Origin: an uncultured Bacteroidales bacterium
Lineage (GTDB): Bacteria; Bacteroidota; Bacteroidia; Bacteroidales; Paludibacteraceae
DNA: 64,000 nt
Direction: 5' to 3'
Assembly (NCBI GenBank): GCA_900319645.1
Contig: ONPG01000005.1
Coordinates: 62,001 to 126,000, forward strand
Part shown: positions 41,585 through 50,326 of the stretch, one piece after another
Layout of the letters: each line of letters starts with the position of its first letter
Numbering within the stretch: position 1 is the first letter of the stretch
The notes under the pieces: generated by a model
What the model was told of the DNA's origin: nothing
Databases searched by the model: none
The model's input: the letters and a program-made list of their open reading frames with translations, nothing else
Position numbers and translations under genes: made by a program

Positions 41585-42303
41585 TGTATGATAGATGTTA
41601 GTTTTTGCCACAATGCCTCGTCGGGCACAGGGGCGGTAATACATATCTGTTCCTTGCTCACGGGGTGAACAAACGCTATTTTCCGTGCGTGCAAACTGAT
41701 GCCGCCGTCCGGATTACTGCGTTTGGCGCCGTACTTGAGGTCCCCTTTCACAGGACAACCTATTGCTGCCAACTGGCAGCGAATCTGATGATGCCTGCCT
41801 GTCTCCAGATTGATCTCCAACAGGGTGTAACGGTCTCCGCGAACCAGTGTCTTATAGGTCAATACCGCCTGTTTGGCATCGATTCCTTTCTTTTGCTGCG
41901 TAGGTTTGGGAGGACTGACTATATAACTCTTGTTCTGCGCCTCGTTTCTCACCAGCCAGTTCTCGAGCCTTCCTTCCGCCATCTTAGGCGCTCCCTGCAC
42001 GATAGCCCAATAGGTCTTGGTGATCGGAGAACGCCCCTCGTTGAGTTGCGATTTCTCCTGAAACATGGCATTGAGTCGTGCGAGCGCTTTGCTTGTTCTT
42101 GCGAAAAGCACTACGCCGCTTGTCGGGCGGTCCAGACGGTGGGTTACACCCAAGAACACCTCGCCCGGCTTGTTGTATTTGGCTTTGATATACGCCTTTA
42201 CCGTCTCACTCAGCGGAGTGTCGCCTGTCTTGTCGCCTTGCACGATCTCGTTGCAAGTCTTGTTCACGGCTATAATGTGATTATCTTCGTATAGTACGGT
42301 CAT
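41581..42303 (-). CDS. RluA-family RNA pseudouridine synthase, 240 aa
   Basis: Compact pseudouridine synthase for rRNA or tRNA. Catalytic motif THRLDRPTSGVVLFARTSKA (Asp near residue 57), then KTYWAIVQG and LETGRHHQIRCQLAAIGCPV. No S4 domain is present. Target not assignable from sequence. First gene of a run that overlaps the pectate lyase gene by 4 bp, an odd functional pairing. Confidence 0.92.
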   Translation of the reverse strand: MTVLYEDNHIIAVNKTCNEIVQGDKTGDTPLSETVKAYIKAKYNKPGEVFLGVTHRLDRPTSGVVLFARTSKALARLNAMFQEKSQLNEGRSPITKTYWAIVQGAPKMAEGRLENWLVRNEAQNKSYIVSPPKPTQQKKGIDAKQAVLTYKTLVRGDRYTLLEINLETGRHHQIRCQLAAIGCPVKGDLKYGAKRSNPDGGISLHARKIAFVHPVSKEQICITAPVPDEALWQKLTSIIQ

Positions 42304-42341
42304 TTATAAATGGACAAATCCTATTCTGGCAATTTCGGCTA

Positions 42342-42373
42342 CAAAATTACTACAAAAAATCGAAATACGCAAG
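42342..42373 (-). promoter_or_regulatory. Promoter of the pseudouridine synthase gene
   Basis: On the minus strand: CTTG (42373-42370), 20 bases, TAATTTTG (42349-42342). Confidence 0.85.
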
Positions 42374-42419
42374 TGCGCGCGCGATTTTGTACGTTTTTTT
42401 TATATTTTAACGCATAATT

Positions 42420-42451
42420 GTTGCATATTTACACAAAAAGCAGTAACTTTG
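42420..42451 (+). promoter_or_regulatory. Promoter of the CDF transporter gene
   Basis: GTTG (42420-42423) continuing as CATATTT, 20 bases, TAACTTTG (42444-42451). Leader of about 25 nt. Confidence 0.85.
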
Positions 42452-42479
42452 CACTCAAAATCAATATAAACCAATTAGT

Positions 42480-43379
42480 ATGTCTCACCACCATCATCAC
42501 ACACCGCAGGTTTCCGACCGAAAAACCAAAAATATTCTCATACTGAGTATCGTAGCAAATCTGCTTTTTGTTGCAACAGAAGCTGTTGTAGGTATTTGGA
42601 AAGACAGTCTTTCGCTTTTGAGCGATGCAGGACACAACCTGAGTGATGTATTCTCGTTGGTATTGGTGTTGGTGGGTGTTTATCTTGCCCGTCGTGCCGC
42701 CAACAGCCGTTATACGTACGGCTACAAGAAATCCACGATACTCATCTCGCTCATCAACGCCTTGCTGCTTTTGGTTGCGGTGGGGGTTATTCTTACGGAA
42801 AGTATTCACAAGCTGCAAAACCCTGTTGCTATAGACGGCGCAGCTATCTCGTGGACGGCCGGCGTCGGTATTCTTATTAACGGTCTTACCACCCTTTTGC
42901 TCATTCGCGGTCAACAGAACGACCTCAACATGCGCGGCGCGTTCCTGCATATGGCGGCTGACACGCTCGTCAGCGTCGGTGTGGTCATCAGCGGTATTGT
43001 AATTACCTATACGGATTGGTTCGTCATCGACCCCGTCATCAGTATTGTTATCGCACTCGTTATTCTTGCCAGCACTTGGAGTCTGCTGCACGACAGTGTT
43101 CGTCTGGCGTTGGACGGAGTGCCGGGGAACGTAGATATGGACCAACTGCAAAAAATAATACTGGACACGCCGCACGTTCTCGGTGTCCATCATATACACG
43201 TTTGGGCGATGAGCACAACCGAAAATGCTCTCACGGCACACATTGTGTTGGACGACTTGGCGCAAGCACACGAAGCCGTTCACACAATCAAACATCTGCT
43301 GGCTGAATCGGGTATTGTCCACGCTACCCTCGAGACCGAACTTCCTTCTGACGACTGCGATGAAAAAGAGTGCGATTAA
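42480..43379 (+). CDS. Cation diffusion facilitator (CDF) metal exporter, 299 aa
   Basis: Inner-membrane divalent-metal/proton antiporter (Zn, Co, Fe or Mn). Six helices; metal-site residues in SLSLLSDAGHNLSDV (helix 2) and LHMAADTLVSVGVV (helix 5) give a HxxxD pair. The His-rich N-terminus (MSHHHHHTP) and Cys/Asp-rich C-terminus (SDDCDEKECD) suggest metal binding. The C-terminal domain contains the GVHHIHVWAMS motif. Cu or Zn is a guess from context: two TonB receptors with His/Cys-rich segments lie close by. Overlaps QueH by 20 bp. Confidence 0.93.
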   Translation: MSHHHHHTPQVSDRKTKNILILSIVANLLFVATEAVVGIWKDSLSLLSDAGHNLSDVFSLVLVLVGVYLARRAANSRYTYGYKKSTILISLINALLLLVAVGVILTESIHKLQNPVAIDGAAISWTAGVGILINGLTTLLLIRGQQNDLNMRGAFLHMAADTLVSVGVVISGIVITYTDWFVIDPVISIVIALVILASTWSLLHDSVRLALDGVPGNVDMDQLQKIILDTPHVLGVHHIHVWAMSTTENALTAHIVLDDLAQAHEAVHTIKHLLAESGIVHATLETELPSDDCDEKECD

Positions 43380-44025
43380 TATTCCGGAGGGGTGCGCCAA
43401 AGTCCTGCTGCACGCTTGCTGTGCACCTTGTTCGTCTGCTATCGTGGAGTGGTTGCTGGCGCATCAAATCACACCCGTGATTTATTACTACAACCCGAAT
43501 ATCTACCCGCAGGAGGAATACGAGATTCGTAAGAACGAGAGTAAACGTCACGCCGGGAGTCTGGGAATTCAATGGATTGATGATGACGGATTCCAAACGA
43601 CGGAATACAATCTTCGGCACAACGAATGGCGGCAAACCGTTTGCGGGCTGGAAAACGAACCCGAACGCGGCAAACGGTGCGAGATGTGTTTCTTTTACCG
43701 TTTGTTAGCTACTGCGAAGAAGTCCAAAGAACTGGATATTCCTTTCTTCGCCACCACACTTGCATCCTCACGATGGAAAAATCTCGACCAAGTAAATGCC
43801 GCAGGTTTGCGTGCTGCCGAGATAATTAATAGTACTTCGTCCTCTACCCTGCCTGACCAACAGGCAGAAAAACCTCTCGTCTTTTGGGCTCAGAATTGGC
43901 GCAAGGACGGATTGCAAGATCGGCGGAACGCTTTGCTCAAAGAATATAATTTCTACAACCAGCTCTATTGCGGGTGTGAGTTCAGCCTGCGCTCTACAAC
44001 CTGCACTCCCAGCCCACAGAGCTAA
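43360..44025 (+). CDS. queH: Epoxyqueuosine reductase QueH, 221 aa
   Basis: Reduces epoxyqueuosine to queuosine in tRNA, the last step of queuosine synthesis in bacteria without QueG. The paired-cysteine motif LLHACCAPCSS (about 18-28), CEMCFFYRL and YCGCEFSL provide the metal- and cluster-binding residues of the family (formerly DUF208). The ATG at 43360 is inside the end of the CDF gene; no promoter precedes it, so it is co-transcribed. Convergent with a TonB receptor gene with 9 bp between. Confidence 0.92.
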   Translation: MKKSAINIPEGCAKVLLHACCAPCSSAIVEWLLAHQITPVIYYYNPNIYPQEEYEIRKNESKRHAGSLGIQWIDDDGFQTTEYNLRHNEWRQTVCGLENEPERGKRCEMCFFYRLLATAKKSKELDIPFFATTLASSRWKNLDQVNAAGLRAAEIINSTSSSTLPDQQAEKPLVFWAQNWRKDGLQDRRNALLKEYNFYNQLYCGCEFSLRSTTCTPSPQS

Positions 44026-44034
44026 ACCCTTTTC

Positions 44035-46308
44035 TTATAGTTTCAATCTCAGTCCGACAAAATACGTACGCGGTTGCGTAGGACCGTAGATGTAATCCGC
44101 ATCGCGGTTCTCGCCTTTGTCCAGGTCACGCTGGTACATATCCAGTACATTCTTCACGCCGCCGCTGACCTCCAGACAATAATGTTTGTACAGGTGAATA
44201 TCGTACGCCAGACGGATTCCCATATCCCAGAACACCGGAGTCTTGACCTCTTCGTCCTTGTCAATGTAGCCTGCCAAGTGCGGTACGAGCATCGAGCCGG
44301 TCAACTTGCCGTTCACAGAGATTGTAAAGTTCTTGACGGGTTCCACATCCAGCAACAGGTAGGCGTAGTTATCAGGTGTACGGAGCATCTTCTTTTGCGC
44401 AGCCACGTCCGGACTCCATTGTTGAGGTTGGACGTAACGGCTCTGCTGGTAGGTATAGCCTATCTGCGCGGAGACGTACGTGCTGTATGCTAATTTCGCC
44501 TCCAGGTTCACTCCCCCGACCCAAGCTCCGCTCACATTCGTACGGGTGAAAAGAAGGTTTCCGGCTTCGTCACGACCTTCTTCACGAAGGAAGAACACAT
44601 CCTGTAGATACGTATAGAATCCCTCAGCGGTCAGGTTGAGTTCCCATTTTCCAAAGTCACGATAGAAATCCGCACTCATCGTTGCGCTGTGCGAGTACTC
44701 CGGCCGCAGGTTCGGGTCGAGCGTGATAAGCGACACCACACCGCCTACAGCGGCTACGTGTAGGTCCTCGTCGTACGCTTGCGGAGCACGGTAACCGCTG
44801 CTGTATCCGGCACGCAGCACCAGACCCTTAACCGGCGTATAACGGAACGTGACACGTGGATTGGCGACCACGTTCCTGAGCATATTGTGTTTCTCCACAC
44901 GCGCACCAACCAGCACGCTCCACTGCTCTTGTTTCCACTCGTTCTGCGCATACGCTCCCACTACGTGTACCCGCTGGTTCATATCCCGGTTGTAACCCGC
45001 CATCTTGTCTTGCAAACCGTTGAAGGTATATTCGGCTCCTACAGTCAGATCGCCTTTCGCACGACCGCAGGGATATGAGAAACGGTATTGCAAACCGGTG
45101 TTCGATGTCAGGTCCTTGCTTCGGCCGTATGCATTAGGATCCTTGCCTGCCCCGAAATAGCTCTCGCGTCCTATATGCTGCAAAGCCGAATAGGCGGAGA
45201 CAAAATGCTTGTTGTCCTCAGAGAACCAGTCGAATGCCACCGATCCGGCGTCGATGTTATGTCTTAACTGCTCGGCTATATCCGCCTCGTGCGGCTCCAG
45301 TTCAAAATGGTTACCGCCACGGCGGAAATCCGTGGTGTGGTGATACTCAGCAGTTATTTTGCTATACGCGCTGGTCTTGAAAAAGACGCGTGTTCCCGCG
45401 GTAGTGGAACGCAGACGCGGCACGTCGCTGAATCCGTCGTTGTCGCGGTCGTAATTGCTGCGGGTGCGATGGGATGCGAACAAGTACGCACCTATCTTGC
45501 GGTTCTCGCTCATCACCGAAGCGTTCAGATCAGTATTGATATCGTATCCGACTTTCTCGTTCACGCTGCTCGTATTGCTCAGGTTCACAAAATTGCGTAC
45601 CGGCTCCTTGGTAATCACGTTCACCACGCCGGCTATGGCGTTTGCGCCGTACATTGCCGATCCGCCGCCGCGTATCACCTCGATACGGTCTATCATTGCA
45701 GAAGGTACCTGCTCTAGACCATATACCGAAGCCAGCGAACTGAACACAGGACGCGAGTCCATCAGTATCTGGGTATATTGACCTTGCAGACCGTTGATTC
45801 GCAGGTCCGTCTTGCCGCAGTTGGCGCATGTGTTCTCCACCCGCAGACCCGGCTGGAAATTCAGCGCGTCAGCTACGCAGGTCACCGCCGTTGTTTCAAA
45901 CAGTTTGGGCGACAGCACATTCACGATAGTGGCTGCCTCCTGCGTCTTGGTGGCATAACGATTGGCTGTCACTACCACGTTCGATAGCATCTGCGACTGC
46001 TCGTGGATAACGGCTTTCAACTCCACCGTTTTGTTCTCAACGATAGTCACCGGCAGTTCCTCCGTTTCGTATCCCACAAAACTGAATACAATAGTCTGCT
46101 TGCCAAGCGGCAGGTCTTTCAGTAAATAGTGACCGCTTTCGTCGGTCACTGTTCCGATATTCGTCCCTTTCAGTTGCACATTCACGAAAGCCAGGTGTTC
46201 GCCTGTCTTTTCGTCTATCACGTGACCCGTCAGGTGAGCATCGTGTTGGGCTGCCAGCGACACTGCTATCACCAGCAGGACCGCAGTCAATAAGTGTTTG
46301 ATTGTCAT
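44035..46308 (-). CDS. TonB-dependent outer-membrane receptor, 757 aa
   Basis: Active importer across the outer membrane. Signal peptide (1-20), carboxypeptidase-regulatory-like domain (about 25-100), plug (about 115-220) containing ENTCANCGKTDLRINGLQGQ, and a 22-strand barrel ending in a Phe/Leu aromatic C-terminus. The Cys-rich plug segment and the similar neighbour point to metal or metal-chelate uptake (Cu, Zn or a metallophore). Second gene of a two-gene operon with the receptor at 46339-48678. Confidence 0.9.
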   Translation of the reverse strand: MTIKHLLTAVLLVIAVSLAAQHDAHLTGHVIDEKTGEHLAFVNVQLKGTNIGTVTDESGHYLLKDLPLGKQTIVFSFVGYETEELPVTIVENKTVELKAVIHEQSQMLSNVVVTANRYATKTQEAATIVNVLSPKLFETTAVTCVADALNFQPGLRVENTCANCGKTDLRINGLQGQYTQILMDSRPVFSSLASVYGLEQVPSAMIDRIEVIRGGGSAMYGANAIAGVVNVITKEPVRNFVNLSNTSSVNEKVGYDINTDLNASVMSENRKIGAYLFASHRTRSNYDRDNDGFSDVPRLRSTTAGTRVFFKTSAYSKITAEYHHTTDFRRGGNHFELEPHEADIAEQLRHNIDAGSVAFDWFSEDNKHFVSAYSALQHIGRESYFGAGKDPNAYGRSKDLTSNTGLQYRFSYPCGRAKGDLTVGAEYTFNGLQDKMAGYNRDMNQRVHVVGAYAQNEWKQEQWSVLVGARVEKHNMLRNVVANPRVTFRYTPVKGLVLRAGYSSGYRAPQAYDEDLHVAAVGGVVSLITLDPNLRPEYSHSATMSADFYRDFGKWELNLTAEGFYTYLQDVFFLREEGRDEAGNLLFTRTNVSGAWVGGVNLEAKLAYSTYVSAQIGYTYQQSRYVQPQQWSPDVAAQKKMLRTPDNYAYLLLDVEPVKNFTISVNGKLTGSMLVPHLAGYIDKDEEVKTPVFWDMGIRLAYDIHLYKHYCLEVSGGVKNVLDMYQRDLDKGENRDADYIYGPTQPRTYFVGLRLKL

Positions 46309-46338
46309 TTCGTCCGTTTAGTATATTTTAGGTTGTGT

Positions 46339-48678
46339 TTAGTCTTTGTCGGGTTTCTCCAGGTCGTATCGGAAACCGAGATACACTTTCCACCCCGTTA
46401 TCGGTGCACAGACCATCGAGGCGTCAAAATCCGGTCCGTAAGGTTGGAAACTGCCTACAATGGGGCTTGCTTGCCGGAAATTGGTCATATTCTCCGCACC
46501 AAGATAGAGGCTGCACGTGCGGAAATACTTGGTCACCTGCGCCATCAGTTGCGGATACCAGCTGAGCGGCTTGGGGTTGGCGTAGCCGCCGTTCAGGTCA
46601 CCCATCGCCACAAATCCGTCGGGCATTCGGCTGATGCCGTTGAACTGCGCAGTCACGTCAAACTGCCATTTTTTCAGAGGTGTCTGATAGCTGGTAGTGA
46701 TCACGCCCTTGAACCGGCTTGTCAGCGGTTTGATTCTCAGTCGGGCGTCACCTTGCGCGTCGATTGTCGTCTGCTCGATATCCGTCCAACGGAAAGCTGC
46801 CGTCCACGTCCAGCCGCGCAGCACCTCCATCGACGCCTCCACCTGTGCGCTGTGCGCAAAAGAGCGACCGTTGATATCACGCTGGTTATAGATATGTACG
46901 GCGTGCGGGTCCTGATCCAGATCCACTATCACCGAATTGATAAAATGCGTATAGTAGTACTCCGCTGACAGTTGCAGCTCGCGGCGACCTATAGGGATAT
47001 AGAATGTAGTGCTCACACCCGTGTTCATCGCCTGTTCCTGCGCAATAGAGCTCAGCGTGAGCTGACGCGAGGACGGCAGGATAAACGCGTTGTCTGCTAT
47101 CGCGTTCGGGCTGCGGTAGCCTAATCCCACACTACCGCGGATGGTCCACCACTGCCAAGGCGTATAGCGGATATTCATTCGCGGAGTGGCAAAAAAACCG
47201 TACTTGCTCGACCAGTCCGCACGCACACCTGCTACCAGCGACAACATCTCCGCGTAGTTGTAACTGTATTCCGCAAAGATTCCCGGAGTCACCTCCTGAC
47301 GGCCGAGATCCAAAGTCTGGAGATTGCCGGATTCGCCTATTCGAAGCGTCTCGCCGTACTTGTCGTAGTTGACCGAGAGACCGGTGGTCAGCCGGTGATC
47401 GTTGTCGATAAGCCCCCCACCCTCGAAATTGAGTTGGCAGAGCGCATTCAGATACGCGTTCAACTGGTTGGCGTTCCATTGACGCACACCATAACGATTG
47501 TTCAGGTCGTGATAACTGACTGCCGCTATCACTGCCACCGAACTGCCGCTTTCGTCGTCGAACACATAGCCGTTCTTCATAAATCCTTCCACACGCCAGG
47601 TGTTCAGATCAATCTTGTACGGATTCACGATACTGTCCGCCAACTGGCCGCCTCGACGACGGTCGTACAAACCGCGAACAAAAGCCTGGAACGTATAATC
47701 GCCATCCTTGTAAAACCAACGGTTGGCAAGATTGGCGTTCTGACCCTTGGGCATATCGGCAAACGAGTCTTTGTTGTCGTCCATCGTCATAAATCCGTGG
47801 CCGTAGTGCGCTAAGATACCCGTGTAGAGCGACTTGTGATGGCAGTGTTCATCGTGCTCGTGCTCCTCTTCTCCTTTGAGAGGAATCTGCCATCCACCCA
47901 TAATGTTCGCCTCAGCCATCAGTTCGCTGTTAACCATCAGGTTGACCGACAAGGGGTTCTGCGTCTGCGGTTTGAGCAATTCCACATTGATCTGACCGGA
48001 GGTAGCCTCATAGCCGTTGATAACCGACGACGTTCCTTTGCTCACCTGAATACTGCTCATCCACGGCCCTGGTATATACTCCAGTCCGAAGTTCTGCGCC
48101 AAGCCCCGTACTGCCGGGGTGTTCTCTTGGATCAACTGGACGTACGTGCCGCTCAGACCGAGCAAACGGATCTGTTTGGCACCCGTAGCGGCATCTGCGT
48201 AAGCCACATCCACGGACGCGTTGGTCTCAAACGCCTCGCTGAGGTTGCAGCACGCGGCACGGCACAACTCCTCGGTGCCGATCGACTGCGTGTCGAACGC
48301 CGAAGTACGACTTTTCAGTACGCCTTGTTTGCGCTCGGTGATGGTCACTTCGTCCAAAACCGCCTCTTCCACCATCACGATAGTAAGCGGTTTGCGATCT
48401 TTCACCACGATCGTGTCGTTGTGATACCCCACAAACGATACCACCAGCACGTTTGTCCAACCGCCTTTGTCCTTCGCTCCTTGGTTCTTGTCTTTCACCG
48501 GCATCAACGTGAACTCGCCGTCCAATCCTGTTGCCACACCTATTCCTGTGCCGGACCAATACACATTCGCACCTATCATCGGCGAACCGCTGTCGTCCAG
48601 CACCACACCAGTCACTTGCGCACGCAATACCACTACGTACGCAAACAGACTGAATATTATTGCACCTAATTTCTTCAT
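46339..48678 (-). CDS. TonB-dependent receptor with His/Cys-rich segments, 779 aa
   Basis: Outer-membrane importer. Signal peptide, carboxypeptidase-regulatory-like domain (about 20-105), plug with the striking LCRAACCNLSEAFETN and a ligand loop, then the barrel. A loop near residue 275 contains EEEHEHDEHCHHKS, a likely metal-binding site. First gene of the receptor operon (30 bp gap). Cu or Zn acquisition is the best guess; the neighbouring CDF exporter on the other strand fits metal balance. Confidence 0.9.
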   Translation of the reverse strand: MKKLGAIIFSLFAYVVVLRAQVTGVVLDDSGSPMIGANVYWSGTGIGVATGLDGEFTLMPVKDKNQGAKDKGGWTNVLVVSFVGYHNDTIVVKDRKPLTIVMVEEAVLDEVTITERKQGVLKSRTSAFDTQSIGTEELCRAACCNLSEAFETNASVDVAYADAATGAKQIRLLGLSGTYVQLIQENTPAVRGLAQNFGLEYIPGPWMSSIQVSKGTSSVINGYEATSGQINVELLKPQTQNPLSVNLMVNSELMAEANIMGGWQIPLKGEEEHEHDEHCHHKSLYTGILAHYGHGFMTMDDNKDSFADMPKGQNANLANRWFYKDGDYTFQAFVRGLYDRRRGGQLADSIVNPYKIDLNTWRVEGFMKNGYVFDDESGSSVAVIAAVSYHDLNNRYGVRQWNANQLNAYLNALCQLNFEGGGLIDNDHRLTTGLSVNYDKYGETLRIGESGNLQTLDLGRQEVTPGIFAEYSYNYAEMLSLVAGVRADWSSKYGFFATPRMNIRYTPWQWWTIRGSVGLGYRSPNAIADNAFILPSSRQLTLSSIAQEQAMNTGVSTTFYIPIGRRELQLSAEYYYTHFINSVIVDLDQDPHAVHIYNQRDINGRSFAHSAQVEASMEVLRGWTWTAAFRWTDIEQTTIDAQGDARLRIKPLTSRFKGVITTSYQTPLKKWQFDVTAQFNGISRMPDGFVAMGDLNGGYANPKPLSWYPQLMAQVTKYFRTCSLYLGAENMTNFRQASPIVGSFQPYGPDFDASMVCAPITGWKVYLGFRYDLEKPDKD

Positions 48679-48694
48679 TTTCTCAAATCGGGTG

Positions 48695-48726
48695 CAAAAT
48701 TACTGCTTTTTCGTGATATACGCAAT
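48695..48726 (-). promoter_or_regulatory. Promoter of the TonB receptor operon
   Basis: On the minus strand: ATTG (48726-48723) continuing as CGTATATC, 20 bases, TAATTTTG (48702-48695). No Fur- or Zur-like operator was confidently seen. Confidence 0.8.
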
Positions 48727-48740
48727 ACCTAAAAATAGGT

Positions 48741-48775
48741 AATTGTCAATTATCAATTGTCAATTGTCAATTATT
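48741..48775. repeat. 7-bp tandem array (aattgtc) overlapping a stop codon
   Basis: Five units: aattgtc, aattatc, aattgtc, aattgtc, aattatt. The stop codon (48769-48767) of the aminotransferase lies in it; TGA recurs every 7 bp on the coding strand. Confidence 0.92.
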
Positions 48776-49954
48776 ATACGCTTCCAGCGCCTTGCGCAGC
48801 ACGATCATCGCTTTGCCCAAATCCTCTTTGTTGAGCACGTAGGCCATTCTCACCTGGTGACGTCCGTCTTCGGGATTGGTGTAGAATCCTGTTCCCGGAG
48901 CCATCATTATCGTCGCTCCCTCATAAGTAAAATCCGTCAGGCACCACTTGCAGAATTTCTCCACGTCGTCCACCGGCAACTGCACCATCACATAGAATGC
49001 CCCCGTCGGAGCCGGAGCAAACACACCTGGGATCTGGTTCAGCTGGTCAATCAAGAAATTACGCCGCCTCAAATATTCGTCGTAAACCTCCAACATATAA
49101 TCCTCCGGGGTGGAGAGCGAAGCTTCGGCTATCACCTGACCCAACAAAGGAGGACTCAGACGAGCCTGACAGAATTTCATCACAGCCTCGCGAACGGCTT
49201 TGTTCTTCGTGATCAGCGCACCGATACGGATACCGCACTCGCTGTAGCGTTTCGACACACTGTCCACCAGCACCACGTTTTCCTCTATTCCCTCCAGGTG
49301 GCAGGCAGAGATATAAGGCGATTTAGTGTAGATAAACTCACGATAGACCTCGTCCGAAATCAGGTAAAGGTTGTATTTCTTCACCAGATCACGTATCTGT
49401 CTCATCTCCTGTTTGGTATAGAGATACCCCGTAGGGTTGTTGGGATTGCATATCAAGATAGCACGCGTGCGAGGGGTGATCTGTTTCTCAAACTCCTCCA
49501 CCGGCGGCAACTTGAATCCGTTCTCGATGTGCGTTTTCACCGATTTGACGACAGCTCCGGCGGAGATAGCAAAAGCCATATAGTTGGCATAGCTCGGGTC
49601 CGTCACGATGATCTCATCACCTGGGTTCAGACAACTCATATATGCGAACATGATCGCCTCCGAACCGCCTGCTGTGATAATGATCTCGTCCGGCGATAGG
49701 TCGATGCCATAGTCCGCATAATAACTCACCATCTTTGTCCGCAAGGACTTCAATCCCTGCGAAGGCGAGTATTCCAAGATCTCCTGCTTGAAATCCTTTA
49801 CCGCCTCCATTGCCTGAGGAGGGGTCTTGATATCCGGCTGACCGATATTCAGATGATAAACGTGAACACCTGCCAACTTGGCTTCGTCAGCATACTTGGC
49901 GAGTTTCCGGATCGGGCTTTCCGGCATCGATTGGGCACGTAATGAAATTTCCAT
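48767..49954 (-). CDS. Pyridoxal-phosphate-dependent aminotransferase (class I/II, AspC-like), 395 aa
   Basis: Cytoplasmic aminotransferase of the aspartate aminotransferase fold. The PLP lysine is in DSVSKRYSECGIRIGAL (near residue 235), the cofactor Asp/Tyr region in LISDEVYREFIY and NPNNPTGY is present, and the substrate-carboxylate Arg is in HQVRMAY near residue 370. Length is normal. Specificity (aspartate, aromatic or other) cannot be read. Its promoter (49973-50004) overlaps a large inverted repeat. Confidence 0.92.
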   Translation of the reverse strand: MEISLRAQSMPESPIRKLAKYADEAKLAGVHVYHLNIGQPDIKTPPQAMEAVKDFKQEILEYSPSQGLKSLRTKMVSYYADYGIDLSPDEIIITAGGSEAIMFAYMSCLNPGDEIIVTDPSYANYMAFAISAGAVVKSVKTHIENGFKLPPVEEFEKQITPRTRAILICNPNNPTGYLYTKQEMRQIRDLVKKYNLYLISDEVYREFIYTKSPYISACHLEGIEENVVLVDSVSKRYSECGIRIGALITKNKAVREAVMKFCQARLSPPLLGQVIAEASLSTPEDYMLEVYDEYLRRRNFLIDQLNQIPGVFAPAPTGAFYVMVQLPVDDVEKFCKWCLTDFTYEGATIMMAPGTGFYTNPEDGRHQVRMAYVLNKEDLGKAMIVLRKALEAYNN

Positions 49955-49972
49955 AATCTTACAATTTGGCTA

Positions 49973-50004
49973 CAAAATTACAACAAAAATTGCACATATG
50001 CAAG
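49973..50004 (-). promoter_or_regulatory. Promoter of the aminotransferase gene
   Basis: On the minus strand: CTTG (50004-50001) continuing as CATATGTGC, 20 bases, TAATTTTG (49980-49973). The -33 element is within the left arm of the inverted repeat. Confidence 0.87.
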
Positions 50005-50159
50005 TAAACGGGCATTTTTTTTGAGAAAAACGCGATTTTATCGCGTGTTGGTGTGTGCTGAGTGGTTATTGGGAGCTTGCTCACGGATAACCACTCAGCA
50101 CACACCAACAAGGACGTCAGTCCGGTTTCTCAAAAAATATGTCCGTTTACTTGCATATG
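49995..50159. repeat. 165-bp inverted-repeat element with four-way junction potential
   Basis: Outer arms 49995-50028 and 50126-50159 are 34 bp with two mismatches. A perfect 24-bp inner pair (50046-50069 with 50087-50110) has a 17-base loop. Between outer and inner arms lie two small hairpins, CGCGAT-ttt-ATCGCG (50031-50045) and GGAC-gtca-GTCC (50112-50123). Folded, this is a cloverleaf. It could be a small non-autonomous mobile element, an RNA, or a cruciform-forming site. Confidence 0.85.
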
Positions 50160-50305
50160 CACCGCAGGATGCGAATGTTCTTTCGGTGGGCCCCTGCAAC
50201 GCAGGGAGGACCGAAATTACTACAAAATTGCATATGCACAGCAGGATGCGAACGTAAGTTCGGTGGGTCCCTGCAGCGCAGGGAGGACCGAAATTACAAA
50301 GAAAA
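50152..50305. repeat. 77-bp direct repeat, two copies, each with a GC-rich hairpin
   Basis: Copies start with tgcatatgca at 50152 and 50229. Each contains a stem TTCGGT...ACCGAA with an inner CCCTGC/GCAGGG stem. Each ends with GACCGAAATTAC; the boundary between the copies resembles a decayed promoter on the minus strand. Confidence 0.85.
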
Positions 50306-50326
50306 AATCGCCCCGAAGAGCGATTT
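50305..50326 (-). terminator. Terminator of the M16 peptidase gene
   Basis: On the minus strand AAATCGC (50326-50320) pairs with GCGATTT (50311-50305) and is followed by a T-run. It lies 14 bp past the stop codon. Confidence 0.8.

Noticed and set aside
42429..43400. 323-aa open frame opposite the CDF exporter
   Set aside because: Antisense to a clearly conserved transporter; the sequence is low-complexity (Asn, Gln, Arg-rich).
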